A stretch of 64,000 bases of DNA from Treponema sp. (GTDB taxonomy: Bacteria > Spirochaetota > Spirochaetia > Treponematales > Treponemataceae): NCBI GenBank assembly GCA_024400915.1, contig JAKSLX010000007.1, positions 55,901-119,900 of the forward strand, read 5' to 3'. Below, one piece after another: positions 24,578 through 33,051 of this stretch; positions within the stretch are counted from its first letter, which is position 1; each line of letters begins with the position of its first letter. Made by a program: the position numbers and the translations under genes. The notes under the pieces are model-generated. The model ran no database searches. It was given only the letters and a program-made list of their open reading frames with translations, and was not told where the DNA came from.

Positions 24578-24606
24578 AATATACAACATATTGAAGAAAA
24601 ATTCAA
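24578..24606 (-). promoter_or_regulatory. Sigma70-like promoter of the mcsA-mcsB-clpC operon
   Basis: TTGAAT and TATATT with an exact 17-nt spacer on the minus strand. The predicted start is about 20 nt before the ATG, leaving room for the GAGGGG site. No CtsR-type direct heptad repeat is visible here. Confidence 0.65.
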
Positions 24607-24636
24607 AAATGAAGGATATTCCCAAGGAAAAACTCC

Positions 24637-24655
24637 GGGGTCTGTCCCCTCTGTC
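24637..24655 (+). repeat. GGGGTCTGTCCCCT repeat, intergenic copy
   Basis: GGGGTCTGTCCCCTCTGTC. It matches the copy inside exbD (44868-44886) at 18 of 19 positions. It lies in the 135-nt gap between the lolC-type gene and mcsA. No other gene or RNA is visible in this gap. Confidence 0.75.
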
Positions 24656-24686
24656 GCAAGTCATAAGTTACATTTAACAAAACGTT

Positions 24687-26006
24687 CTAATTTTTATTCA
24701 AAATCTCTATGACAGAGGATTTTCCGGCTTTAAGGGAAGGCAAAATCGACATGAGAACCGAAAGAATTATGGTGCAGGCAATGATGAGGACAATTTCTAA
24801 CCATGGAATGACTACGGGGATTTCCTGAAGATAGAAGGCAGGATCAAGAAATTTCAACTGGCCGCCATGGAATATTCCCAACACAAAATTGACAATCCCT
24901 TCCAAATGTTTTATGAGAGGATTTATGAAAACCGAAACAAGGATGCCAAGAGGCACTCCTATAGCTATTCCAGTCAAACCTGTAAAAAGACCTGTCATTA
25001 CAAAGGAAAGTGTAATTCCAGAAGAGGAAGCACCGGTACTTTTGAGAATTGCAATTTCCTTTCTTCTTTCCATCACAACCATTACTATTGCAGAACTTAT
25101 GTTTATGCTGGCTGCAAGAATAATTGCAAGCATGATTACTATCAGAAGGGCTCTGGTTGATGCAAAATTTTCAAACTGGTCTGCATTGACGTTTTTCCAA
25201 GATTCAACGGAAAAATTCCTGCAGTCGGGATCAGAAAGCAATTTAATTCTTACGTCAGACAGAATGGAATCAAGTTCACTGGAAAAAGTCTGATTCGTTT
25301 CAAGGCCGATGAAATATTCAAGGGAACAATTCCTGAATGTTGTAAAAGCATTTTCAAGGGGAACAAAAACCCACAAGGCATCAAGCTCCTGATATCCACA
25401 GGAAACAATGCCGGTAACAGTAAAAATGGAAACTTTGGGAGCAAGATTCTGAGTACCGCTTTTAATCATAATGAGTTTTATTGAATCCCCGGCGTGAAGT
25501 CCAAGGGTTTCCGCAAGCTTCTTTCCTATGACGGCATTTCTTGTTCCGGACAAATCTCCCGTTCCCTCAACAAAATCAAAGAAAGAGGAAAAGTACTGGT
25601 TGTCGGTAAATATGTTTTTTTCAACGGCCCTTAAAGTCGCACCGCTTCTGAAAGAATTTCCGGCGGCAAGAGCCATACCCTGCACTTCCGGATAATTTTT
25701 CATTACACAGTCTAAACCGGAAAGACGGTCACCAAGCTGAAGGAATTTTTCTTCTGACTTTGCATATTCAGAACCGGAATCAACGGTAACCTGAATGTCA
25801 CGGGAAGAAAGATTAATCATGCGGCCTGTAATTCCGGAAATCATTCCGTTGCTGACAGAAAGAACCGCAACGAGAGGGATAAGGCTTACGCCAATGCATA
25901 TAACAGCACCGACTATGGATCTTTGTCCAGAACTTTTTTCAGTTCCCCGACTGTTTCTAGAGAGAAAAATTTTGATTGCATATAACAGGGAAGAAGCGAA
26001 TGTCAT
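24687..26006 (-). CDS. lolC: LolC/LolE-type ABC permease
   Basis: 439-residue inner-membrane permease of the FtsX/MacB/LolCE superfamily. It has one N-terminal membrane helix (about 28-55), a periplasmic domain of about 230 residues, and three C-terminal helices with the ERRKEIAILKSTGASSSGI coupling motif. With LolD and the second permease it would extract lipoproteins from the inner membrane and hand them to a carrier; the window encodes several lipoproteins. It overlaps lolD by 4 nt and is last in its operon. No lolA or lolB is in the window. The C versus E naming is arbitrary. Confidence 0.85.
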   Translation of the reverse strand: MTFASSLLYAIKIFLSRNSRGTEKSSGQRSIVGAVICIGVSLIPLVAVLSVSNGMISGITGRMINLSSRDIQVTVDSGSEYAKSEEKFLQLGDRLSGLDCVMKNYPEVQGMALAAGNSFRSGATLRAVEKNIFTDNQYFSSFFDFVEGTGDLSGTRNAVIGKKLAETLGLHAGDSIKLIMIKSGTQNLAPKVSIFTVTGIVSCGYQELDALWVFVPLENAFTTFRNCSLEYFIGLETNQTFSSELDSILSDVRIKLLSDPDCRNFSVESWKNVNADQFENFASTRALLIVIMLAIILAASINISSAIVMVVMERRKEIAILKSTGASSSGITLSFVMTGLFTGLTGIAIGVPLGILVSVFINPLIKHLEGIVNFVLGIFHGGQLKFLDPAFYLQEIPVVIPWLEIVLIIACTIILSVLMSILPSLKAGKSSVIEILNKN

Positions 26007-26689
26007 TTTTTTTCTACCAAAGCTCCGCCTTCAATCGAATAGCAGACATCCCCTTTGGAAGCAAGGTTCATGTCGTGAGTTACAAGAACAAGAGTCTTTC
26101 CGTATTTTTCAGAAAGGGAAAATAACATGTCCCCAATAAGAACGGCATTTTCAGGATCAAGGTTTCCCGTAGGCTCATCTGCAAGAATAAGATCCGGATC
26201 ATTTACAAGGCTTCTTGCAACTGCAACCCTCTGCCTTTCACCACCAGAAAGCTGGGAAGGAAGATGATCCTTTCTGTCTGAAAGTCCAACCTCATCAAGA
26301 AGAGACAAAGCCTTCTCCATTGCTTCTTTTTTTGGAACTCCTGCCATGTAGGACGGAAGAAAAATGTTTTCCACAGCAGTAAAATCCTTCAATAGATAAT
26401 GAAACTGGAACACAAGACCAAGAACTTTTTTTCTGAACTCGGTGACCTGTTTTTCATTCATCCGACTTACATCCTGACCGTTTACAAGAACTGTCCCCTT
26501 CGTAACTGAATCAAGCCCGCCTATAATATTCAGTAGAGTTGATTTTCCGCTGCCGCTTTTACCAACAATCACGCATTTTTTACCACGTTCAAGATCCAGG
26601 GAAAGATCCTTTATGATTGTAAGCGTTTCACCGGAAGAAACATAGGTTTTCTCAATATTTTTAAGGCTTAAAATATTTCCGTCATTCAT
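26003..26689 (-). CDS. lolD: LolD-type ABC transporter ATPase
   Basis: 228-residue cytoplasmic ATPase energising the LolCE-type permeases. Walker A GKSGSGKST, Q-loop VFQFHYLL, ABC signature LSGGERQRVAVARSL, Walker B LILADEPTGNLD and switch His in LVTHDMNLA are all intact. The family also includes FtsE and MacB-type ATPases, but the flanking permeases have the LolCE layout. Overlaps: 8 nt with the upstream permease, 4 nt with the downstream one. Confidence 0.93.
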   Translation of the reverse strand: MNDGNILSLKNIEKTYVSSGETLTIIKDLSLDLERGKKCVIVGKSGSGKSTLLNIIGGLDSVTKGTVLVNGQDVSRMNEKQVTEFRKKVLGLVFQFHYLLKDFTAVENIFLPSYMAGVPKKEAMEKALSLLDEVGLSDRKDHLPSQLSGGERQRVAVARSLVNDPDLILADEPTGNLDPENAVLIGDMLFSLSEKYGKTLVLVTHDMNLASKGDVCYSIEGGALVEKK

Positions 26690-27914
26690 CTCTAAGAACC
26701 TCCGAAACCGTCATTTTAAGAATACTTCTGCCGGCCAGCCAGGAGGCCCCCATGGAAGAACACAAACCAAACAGGAAAATCAGACACACCTCTTGGGGAA
26801 ACAATCTTGAAGGAATTCCTGCATAAACAGAAAACATGTAGTTTCCAGATATGGCCCCAAGTAAATTAAAGAGAACTGAAATTTTATTACTTGCGATTAT
26901 TCCCAAAATCATTCCGGGAACAGCCCCAAAGGCACCGGTTTTAAAACCTTGAAAAAGAAAAATGCTTCTTACATGCTTTTTGTTTCCGCCAAAGGCAGAA
27001 AGAACGGCAATTTCCTGCTTTCGTTCATAAACGAGTTTTTTAAAGGAATTGTATATGTTGATGAAAACCACAACAAAAATAAGAAACACCAAAAGGAACA
27101 GAATATTTTTTTCAAGCCTCAGGACCCCAAAGAAACTCCTGTTGAATTCGCGCCAGCTGACAGCCGTAGCTCCGGCAAACTTTGAATGAATCTGCTCAAT
27201 GACATTGCCGTCATCACGGACTGATTTCAGTTTTATACCATAAACCTGAGGCGTTTCTCTTCCAAAATTCTTTTCTCCTGCATCCCTGTTGATGAAGCAA
27301 TATCCCGCATTTATGCCTGCATAGCCGCAGAAAAAAATTCCTTTCACCGTAAAAATCCTATTGGAGGAAAGAAGTGCATTATCAGAAGAACCACCAAGAG
27401 CCGCAATGTTTACCTTGCTTCCTTTTCTAAGCTTAAGGTTATATGCAATGGTATTCCCTACTACAATAGAATCAGGTTCTGCAAGATCAAATTTTCCTGA
27501 GATGATTTTAAGTTCCCGCTTAAAACCAGAATCATCCACCATTATGTTTTCAGGAACAGCCCTCACAATCGAAGCTGTCTGAGCTCCATTTTTTCCAGCC
27601 ATAAGACCATGAACTTCTTTAAAGGGAACTACGTCAAAAACTTTTTTGTTTACCTTGCAGAAGTCCAGAAATTCCTTCTCCCGCTCAGATTCAATACCGG
27701 AAACCCGTATATGGTAAGAGGAAATTTCCATGATAGAATCCTTTGATGACATCTGAAATCCATTCATCACGGCCATAACAACAATAAGTGCCATTACACC
27801 AAAACAGACTCCTGCAGACGCAAGCCAGGAAGTAACTGCAGTCCTGCCCTTTCTGTCAACTTTAGAAAATCTCCCCGACACAAAAACAATCCATCTGAAG
27901 GCTTTCATATTCAT
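26682..27914 (-). CDS. lolE: LolC/LolE-type ABC permease (second)
   Basis: 410-residue paralogue of the 24687-26006 permease with the same plan: helix 1 about residues 27-55, a periplasmic domain, then three C-terminal helices with YERKQEIAVLSAFGGNKKHV as the coupling motif. Two unlike permeases around one ATPase match the heterodimeric LolCDE arrangement. It overlaps the upstream unknown gene by 4 nt. Confidence 0.85.
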   Translation of the reverse strand: MNMKAFRWIVFVSGRFSKVDRKGRTAVTSWLASAGVCFGVMALIVVMAVMNGFQMSSKDSIMEISSYHIRVSGIESEREKEFLDFCKVNKKVFDVVPFKEVHGLMAGKNGAQTASIVRAVPENIMVDDSGFKRELKIISGKFDLAEPDSIVVGNTIAYNLKLRKGSKVNIAALGGSSDNALLSSNRIFTVKGIFFCGYAGINAGYCFINRDAGEKNFGRETPQVYGIKLKSVRDDGNVIEQIHSKFAGATAVSWREFNRSFFGVLRLEKNILFLLVFLIFVVVFINIYNSFKKLVYERKQEIAVLSAFGGNKKHVRSIFLFQGFKTGAFGAVPGMILGIIASNKISVLFNLLGAISGNYMFSVYAGIPSRLFPQEVCLIFLFGLCSSMGASWLAGRSILKMTVSEVLRDE

Positions 27915-28876
27915 CGATCTCCATATAGAAACAGATTTTCTTCCACCTTGGATCCGTCTACAAACTTGGATTTTACTTCAGCACCACCAGGGAAATAAAG
28001 GTATTCATACCAGCTATCTCCGTCCAGCTGCTGAATGTGTCTTCTTAATTTTCCATCCTCGTAGAATTTCAAATCAGGCTCATCAAAACCTTCACGATAT
28101 TCAAATCTCTTTTCCGAAGTATATGTGACTACATCCTTCTGCCTGCCCGTAGATTCATTAAGCTTCTGCTCATAGAATTCTTCCTTATCTAGGGTAACCC
28201 GGTTTTCAATGTCGTAGTCAAAATATTCTATTTTGGAAAGGTTTTTCTTCTGTTTTTTTTCTTCTGTCTTTTCGTCTTTTGTTTCCGATACCAGATACAG
28301 GGAAACCTTTACTGGAAGTTTTTCTTCATTGAAAACCGTATCGGCAAAAGTATTTGCTTCAAAATCTTCTTCAGTCATGTAAATATTATCGTCTGCATAA
28401 AACCAGTTTTTCTTGTTCAGTATGACTGATTCTGAAACACTGCCTCTGTTTTTCCAGACAATATTTTCAATTATCCTGTATTCTGAGTCATACCTTATTC
28501 GGGAAACAGTATCACCATTGACAGAAACAACAGAAGACCTAAGACCTTCCCTATCCCCGATGGAAAAAATTTCTTCACCGAATTCAAAATGCTTAAGATG
28601 ATTATGAATATCCCTCAGATAAACTTCAACCGTATTTTCCGTTTTCTGAATGCTTTCAATTTCATTTTCCCCGTCACCGTCAACAAAGACCAATTCTTCA
28701 GCAGAACTGTACTGGGACTCATCGAGGGAAAGGAATTTTACAAGCTCAAGTCGTTTTTCAACTTCCTGGGGACTGGAGGTAAGGTTCTTTTTAATAAGTT
28801 CAGAATACCTCTGCTGCCTTTCATTAAGAATAGGAAAGAGAAGATAAAGACTCAATGCAGCAGAAACAATATCCAT
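27911..28876 (-). CDS. Unknown protein cotranscribed with LolCDE-type genes
   Basis: 321 residues, not recognised. The N terminus MDIVSAALSLYLLFPIL is hydrophobic and could be a signal or anchor. The rest is rich in Glu, Lys and aromatic residues and contains repeated YxxxxRI and FYEDGKLRRH-like elements similar to the MORN or toxin-complex-like short beta repeats that describe successive strands; no catalytic motif is seen. It sits 2 nt after ftsY and overlaps the lolE-type gene by 4 nt, so an envelope or lipoprotein-trafficking link is plausible but unproven. Confidence 0.7.
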   Translation of the reverse strand: MDIVSAALSLYLLFPILNERQQRYSELIKKNLTSSPQEVEKRLELVKFLSLDESQYSSAEELVFVDGDGENEIESIQKTENTVEVYLRDIHNHLKHFEFGEEIFSIGDREGLRSSVVSVNGDTVSRIRYDSEYRIIENIVWKNRGSVSESVILNKKNWFYADDNIYMTEEDFEANTFADTVFNEEKLPVKVSLYLVSETKDEKTEEKKQKKNLSKIEYFDYDIENRVTLDKEEFYEQKLNESTGRQKDVVTYTSEKRFEYREGFDEPDLKFYEDGKLRRHIQQLDGDSWYEYLYFPGGAEVKSKFVDGSKVEENLFLYGDR

Positions 28877-28878
28877 TT

Positions 28879-29748
28879 TTATCTGCCTAAAAATTCATCC
28901 ACATATTTATCAGAGTCAAAGCTGGCAATATTTTCGTAATGCTCACCGGTACACACGAACAATGCAGGAATTCCAAGTTCACGACAGATGGTTACAACTC
29001 CACCACCCTTTGCAGTTGAATCGTATTTTGTAAGTATAAGGGCATCAACACCGACAGCTTCATTGAAAACTTCCGCCTGGCGAACAGCATTCTGTCCTGT
29101 AGTAGCATCTATTACAAGAATTTTTTTATAACAGCCTTCGTCAGCCTTTGAACGGCATATCCTGTCGATTTTCTTCAATTCATTTACAAGGTTTTCCTTA
29201 TTGTGAAGGCGACCGGCAGTATCAGCAAGAACAAGTCCCCCACCGGCAGAACGGCAGGCGTCGGCAGCATCATAAACAACTGCGGAAGGATCACTGCCCA
29301 TCTGATGCTTTACAACACGGATTCCGAGTTTTTCACCATGCATAGAAATCTGATCTACTGCAGCAGCACGGAAAGTATCGGATGCGGCCATAACAACATT
29401 AATTCCTCTGCCCCTAAAAAGATTGGCCATCTTTGCAACGGAAGTTGTTTTTCCAACACCGTTAACTCCAAGAATCATCCACACATTAACCTTGCCGTCT
29501 TCCGGATTGAAAGAAACTGATTTTACCTGTGAAAGAATCAGTTCCTTCAGAAGTGCTGAAATCTTTTCCTGGTCGGAAATCTTTTCTTCCCTGCATCTTG
29601 CTTCAAGCTCATCAACTATCTGAACAGCATTTTTTGCACCGACATCCCCCTCAATGAGGGCATCAGTAAGATCTTCAAAAAATTCTTCCGACTCTGCTTT
29701 TTTTGAACCAAAGAGGCTTTTAAATTTTTCTGCAAATGAAAGTTTCAT
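28879..29748 (-). CDS. ftsY: Signal recognition particle receptor FtsY
   Basis: SRP receptor GTPase for cotranslational membrane targeting. 289 residues, i.e. only the NG domain; the acidic A domain of E. coli FtsY is missing, as in many bacteria. Motifs: GVNGVGKTTSVAKMA (G1), DTFRAAAVDQ, DTAGRLHNKENLVNEL (G3), TKYDSTAKGG (G4) and the closing loop GIPALFVCTGEHYENI. Its ATG overlaps the end of the PEGA gene by 4 nt. Confidence 0.96.
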   Translation of the reverse strand: MKLSFAEKFKSLFGSKKAESEEFFEDLTDALIEGDVGAKNAVQIVDELEARCREEKISDQEKISALLKELILSQVKSVSFNPEDGKVNVWMILGVNGVGKTTSVAKMANLFRGRGINVVMAASDTFRAAAVDQISMHGEKLGIRVVKHQMGSDPSAVVYDAADACRSAGGGLVLADTAGRLHNKENLVNELKKIDRICRSKADEGCYKKILVIDATTGQNAVRQAEVFNEAVGVDALILTKYDSTAKGGGVVTICRELGIPALFVCTGEHYENIASFDSDKYVDEFLGR

Positions 29749-31505
29749 TTTGTATCTCCAGGAACTGCATTTTCTGCCGTAGATTCTTCCGATGTTGCAT
29801 CTTCAGCAACCGTTTCTATATTTTCATCTTTATCTGGCACATTTTCAATAACAGGCGCCATTTTTGCAGCACGTTTTTCCGCTTTCCTCAATTCATAGTT
29901 GGAGGCCTTGTGTGCATTGGCAGGAAGGACGGAATTTGCCGCAATCAAATAGCGCACAAGTTCAATCACAAAGAAACCCGTACAGACGGCAGTAACGCAA
30001 AGGCTCACATTTCTTGCATCTTTGAGCCTGTAAATTTCATCAAGATCCTTCATCGACCGGCTGTTAAAAGCATAGACAGCAGAGTTGTACTGTCCTGTAT
30101 AATAAAGGGTAAAAGGCATTGAAAGAAGAAGAAGCGTATAAGCCCTGTAAGTCCAGATTCTTCGCCTGTCTATATAGGAAGCATGATCCATGGCTTTCCC
30201 GTTGACGGCAAGAACCGCATCATTCCTAAGAATATTTTCCGGAACATAGTAAAAGAAACTTGCACTTTCACCGCTCTTGTCTTTTCTATCAGCCATAAAA
30301 TGACCTATGACAGGTTCTCCTGTTGAAGTAAATTTTCCATAGAAATTGTCGGAAAAAATTTCTCCTGCAAATTTTCCGTCGGCATAGATTTTTCCTTCTT
30401 CTGGTTTTACAAGGGCTACAGAAACATTGGTTTTGGTCTGTTCCTTCATATCAGCCTGAATCAGGAATTTGTCAGCACCGGTAAACTCATAGGTTATCAT
30501 TCTCGTGTAATAGTCCTGGCATTCAACTTTTACAGTATGGTTACCGGCATCAAGTTTGAGCACAGGAGGAATTTTTTCAAAGAAAATTCCATCAACTGTC
30601 ACATGAGTTTTATCAATAATTTCTGCAGGCTGTACTTCAAAATAAATTTCTACGGGCATTCTGTTGGTAATCTTTGGACAGAAGTAAGCTGCAATATTGG
30701 TTACAACGTTTCCGCAGTTCCTGACTTTTCCAACTTCCGTAATCGTTCCAAGTCTTTCCCTTCCAGGATACAAATAGAGGGAACATGTAACTGAAAAATA
30801 TTCGCCGTAAACTGTCAGGGAACCATCTATAAGTCCATTGATCTTTGCTCCTACAATTTCTTTTTCAAAGGACCTGCTTTCAAGTCCGTTCGTAAGATAA
30901 GAAGTTCCTGGAACATAAAGCTGGGAAGAATCATTTTTATATAGAGTAATTCTTTCGTCTGCAGTTTCAGGCAAAAGGTTTTCTTTTTTTGTAACGAAAA
31001 GATTTGTAAATGGATTGAAGAAAAGTGAAAAATCGGATTCAGCTTTAACCTTGCCGTTTTCTTTTTCCATCAATTCATTATATTCGGATTTGATCTGTTC
31101 AGTTCTATTAAGGTTGTCTTCTATTTTTTCTTCGATTTCCTTTATTACTTTCTGTTGATTCCTGATGGCTTTATCAAGTTTCTTTTTGTTATCCGTGGTC
31201 AATACAAGGGAATCCCTTTTTTTGTATTCTTTGGAAAGCTGAAGAAAAAGCGACTGGCGTTCAACAAGATAGGATTCAAGTGTCCTGTTCATCATTTCCT
31301 TGCTGGAAGTCTTCCGGACAAGTCCTTCTGAAATCTGCTCCAGCAGGAGTTGGGGTATTAGGGATGAAAGTTCTTCTTCCGAAACGTCTCTTTTCTTTTT
31401 CTGCGCAAATTCAAACTTCTTTGCGGCAAGAACCCAGTCTTCGGCAAAGGAATTTGAGAACACAGTAAAAATCGCAAACAGGCAAAGGAAGACTTTTTTA
31501 TTCAA
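29745..31505 (-). CDS. PEGA-domain envelope protein
   Basis: 586-residue exported protein. Signal peptide NKKVFLCLFAIFTVFSNSFA, a coiled-coil region (about 100-155, KKLDKAIRNQQKVIKEIEEK), a beta-rich middle, a PEGA-like repeat around VLKLDAGNHTVKVECQDY (about 310-330), two C-terminal membrane segments (about 450-475 and 505-525) and an acidic tail. PEGA domains occur in spirochaete surface proteins. The start is set at TTG 31505, 11 nt past prfB; an ATG at 31529 inside prfB is also possible but has no ribosome site. The specific function is unknown. Confidence 0.75.
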   Translation of the reverse strand: MNKKVFLCLFAIFTVFSNSFAEDWVLAAKKFEFAQKKKRDVSEEELSSLIPQLLLEQISEGLVRKTSSKEMMNRTLESYLVERQSLFLQLSKEYKKRDSLVLTTDNKKKLDKAIRNQQKVIKEIEEKIEDNLNRTEQIKSEYNELMEKENGKVKAESDFSLFFNPFTNLFVTKKENLLPETADERITLYKNDSSQLYVPGTSYLTNGLESRSFEKEIVGAKINGLIDGSLTVYGEYFSVTCSLYLYPGRERLGTITEVGKVRNCGNVVTNIAAYFCPKITNRMPVEIYFEVQPAEIIDKTHVTVDGIFFEKIPPVLKLDAGNHTVKVECQDYYTRMITYEFTGADKFLIQADMKEQTKTNVSVALVKPEEGKIYADGKFAGEIFSDNFYGKFTSTGEPVIGHFMADRKDKSGESASFFYYVPENILRNDAVLAVNGKAMDHASYIDRRRIWTYRAYTLLLLSMPFTLYYTGQYNSAVYAFNSRSMKDLDEIYRLKDARNVSLCVTAVCTGFFVIELVRYLIAANSVLPANAHKASNYELRKAEKRAAKMAPVIENVPDKDENIETVAEDATSEESTAENAVPGDTK

Positions 31506-31515
31506 GTTCTTCAGT

Positions 31516-32655
31516 TTACTCCATGTCATCCATATCATCGTCATCTGGAGTAACAGAAAGACCCTTCCACTTTGCAGAAAGGAATTCATCAAGGAATGGA
31601 TCGATGTTTCCGTCCATAACATCGTGAATATTTCCGATCTTAAGCTTTGTGCGGTGATCGTTTACCATTGTATACGGCTGGAAAACATAGGAACGAATCT
31701 GGCTGCCAAAAGAAATATCCTTCTTTTCACCGGCAAATTTAGAATTTTCCTTTTCTTTCTGATCCTTATAGTATTCGTAAAGTCTTGAACGGAGAATACT
31801 CATGGCAGTTGCACGATTCATAAGCTGAGAACGCTCACTGTCGCAGGCAACAACAATGCCAGTCGGAATGTGAGTAAAGCGAACTGCAGATTCAGTTTTG
31901 TTGACGTGCTGACCACCCTTTCCGCCGGAACGGTATGTATCAACGCGCAGATCTTTCTGTTCAATGTTAACTTCAATGCTGTCGTCGAGAACCGGGAAAA
32001 CATATACGGATGCAAACGATGTATGGCGGCGTGCATTGGCATCAAAAGGAGAAATACGGACAAGACGATGAACTCCAGCTTCACCCTTTGTATAGCCGTA
32101 GACATAGTCACCGGAAATCCTCATATTGATTGACTTGAGTCCGCCTTCCGCTTCTTCCTGTGAAACAATTTCAATCTTATACCCGTGGCGTTCTGCCCAC
32201 CTCTGATACATTCTTGAAAGCATGAAAGTCCAGTCACAGGCTTCAGTTCCACCGGCACCTGCATGAACGGAAAGGAAGCAGTCGTTCTTATCTACTTCAT
32301 CGCTCAAGAGATTAAGGATACTGTAGTGTTCGTAGTCTTTGTTTGCAGCTTCATACATTTCCTTAAGTTCTGCTTCAAGAGCCTGATCATTTTCTTCAAG
32401 TGCCATCTGGTACATGGTTTCAATGTCGTCAATATCTGCAACAAGCTTCTGCCAAGGTTCAATTCTTCCCTTGAGGAGCTTAATGTCATTCATGATTTTT
32501 GTTGCCTTCACATTGTCATCCCAAAAACCGGGGGCGTTGGAAAGTGCTTCTTTTTCCGCTATTTTCTTATTTATATCATCTACATCAAGACGGCCCCATA
32601 CAGAAAGGATTCCTTCCTTGAGCTGCGAAATGGGTTCCTGAAAATCTTCTACCAT
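31516..32655 (-). CDS. prfB: Peptide chain release factor 2
   Basis: Class I release factor for UAA and UGA. 379 residues in one frame, with the SPF tripeptide (RISPFDANARRH) for stop-codon reading and GGQ in RSGGKGGQHVNKTESAVR for peptidyl-tRNA hydrolysis. The region where many bacteria place the autoregulatory +1 frameshift (around VWGRLDVDD) reads through without an in-frame TGA, so this prfB is not frameshift-controlled. AAGGA precedes the ATG. It begins the ftsY-lol operon. Confidence 0.97.
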   Translation of the reverse strand: MVEDFQEPISQLKEGILSVWGRLDVDDINKKIAEKEALSNAPGFWDDNVKATKIMNDIKLLKGRIEPWQKLVADIDDIETMYQMALEENDQALEAELKEMYEAANKDYEHYSILNLLSDEVDKNDCFLSVHAGAGGTEACDWTFMLSRMYQRWAERHGYKIEIVSQEEAEGGLKSINMRISGDYVYGYTKGEAGVHRLVRISPFDANARRHTSFASVYVFPVLDDSIEVNIEQKDLRVDTYRSGGKGGQHVNKTESAVRFTHIPTGIVVACDSERSQLMNRATAMSILRSRLYEYYKDQKEKENSKFAGEKKDISFGSQIRSYVFQPYTMVNDHRTKLKIGNIHDVMDGNIDPFLDEFLSAKWKGLSVTPDDDDMDDME

Positions 32656-32679
32656 AATATTTATCCTTAAATCTGATTT

Positions 32680-32973
32680 TTACTTTTTCTGAACGTTTGG
32701 TGAACCAGAAAACTGACACTTGCGCCATTTTTTCTGCTTCATCTCAGTAATGACAAAAAGCCCGTTTACAGGGAACTGATAGAGCCTTATCTTATCATAG
32801 TAATCGGTTACGCGATCCAAATCCTTCTTAAGGTTTGAAAGTTCATCTTCGCGCACCTTCATGTTTTCCCAGCATGACCTTTGGATTTTCGTAAAGCCAT
32901 AGCGGGTCAGAATATCAACGAGAAATTTTCCGCTGTCAAGGCTGCCAGGTTCAATCATTACAGAAACAAACAT
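32680..32973 (-). CDS. Cas2-like small ferredoxin-fold protein, orphan
   Basis: 97 residues resembling Cas2/VapD proteins: opening beta strand MFVSVMIEP, helix GKFLVDILTRYGFTKIQRSCWE (the LxxxGFxxxQxSxxE pattern of Cas2 is split over it), helix EDELSNLKKDLDRV, and IRLYQFPVNG as the later strand. The Asp that ends the first strand in active Cas2 is absent (VMIEP). No Cas1, other cas gene or CRISPR array is present. The start at 32973 is chosen because it is the first ATG after a clear promoter. It is upstream of prfB on the same strand (24 nt) and divergent from the FN3 gene. Confidence 0.65.
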   Translation of the reverse strand: MFVSVMIEPGSLDSGKFLVDILTRYGFTKIQRSCWENMKVREDELSNLKKDLDRVTDYYDKIRLYQFPVNGLFVITEMKQKKWRKCQFSGSPNVQKK

Positions 32974-32980
32974 ATCTAAC

Positions 32981-33009
32981 AGAATAATTGAAACACAATC
33001 TATTGTCAA
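32981..33009 (-). promoter_or_regulatory. Sigma70-like promoter before the Cas2-like gene
   Basis: TTGACA (33004-33009, consensus) and TATTCT (32981-32986) with a 17-nt spacer on the minus strand. The -10 ends 7 nt before the ATG at 32973, and there is no Shine-Dalgarno, so a leaderless transcript is expected. It probably also serves prfB and the genes beyond. Confidence 0.7.
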
Positions 33010-33051
33010 ACAGACTTGAAAATACCATCAATTTAGTAGAAAATATATTCT

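Noticed and set aside
26046..26060. AAAGGGGATGTCT in lolD, similar to the end of the 127-bp element
   Set aside because: It is a 12-nt match inside ordinary LolD coding sequence (KGDV) without the rest of the element; chance is likely.
31516..32655. Programmed +1 frameshift in prfB
   Set aside because: The frame is continuous through the region where the TGA would lie, so no frameshift is needed.
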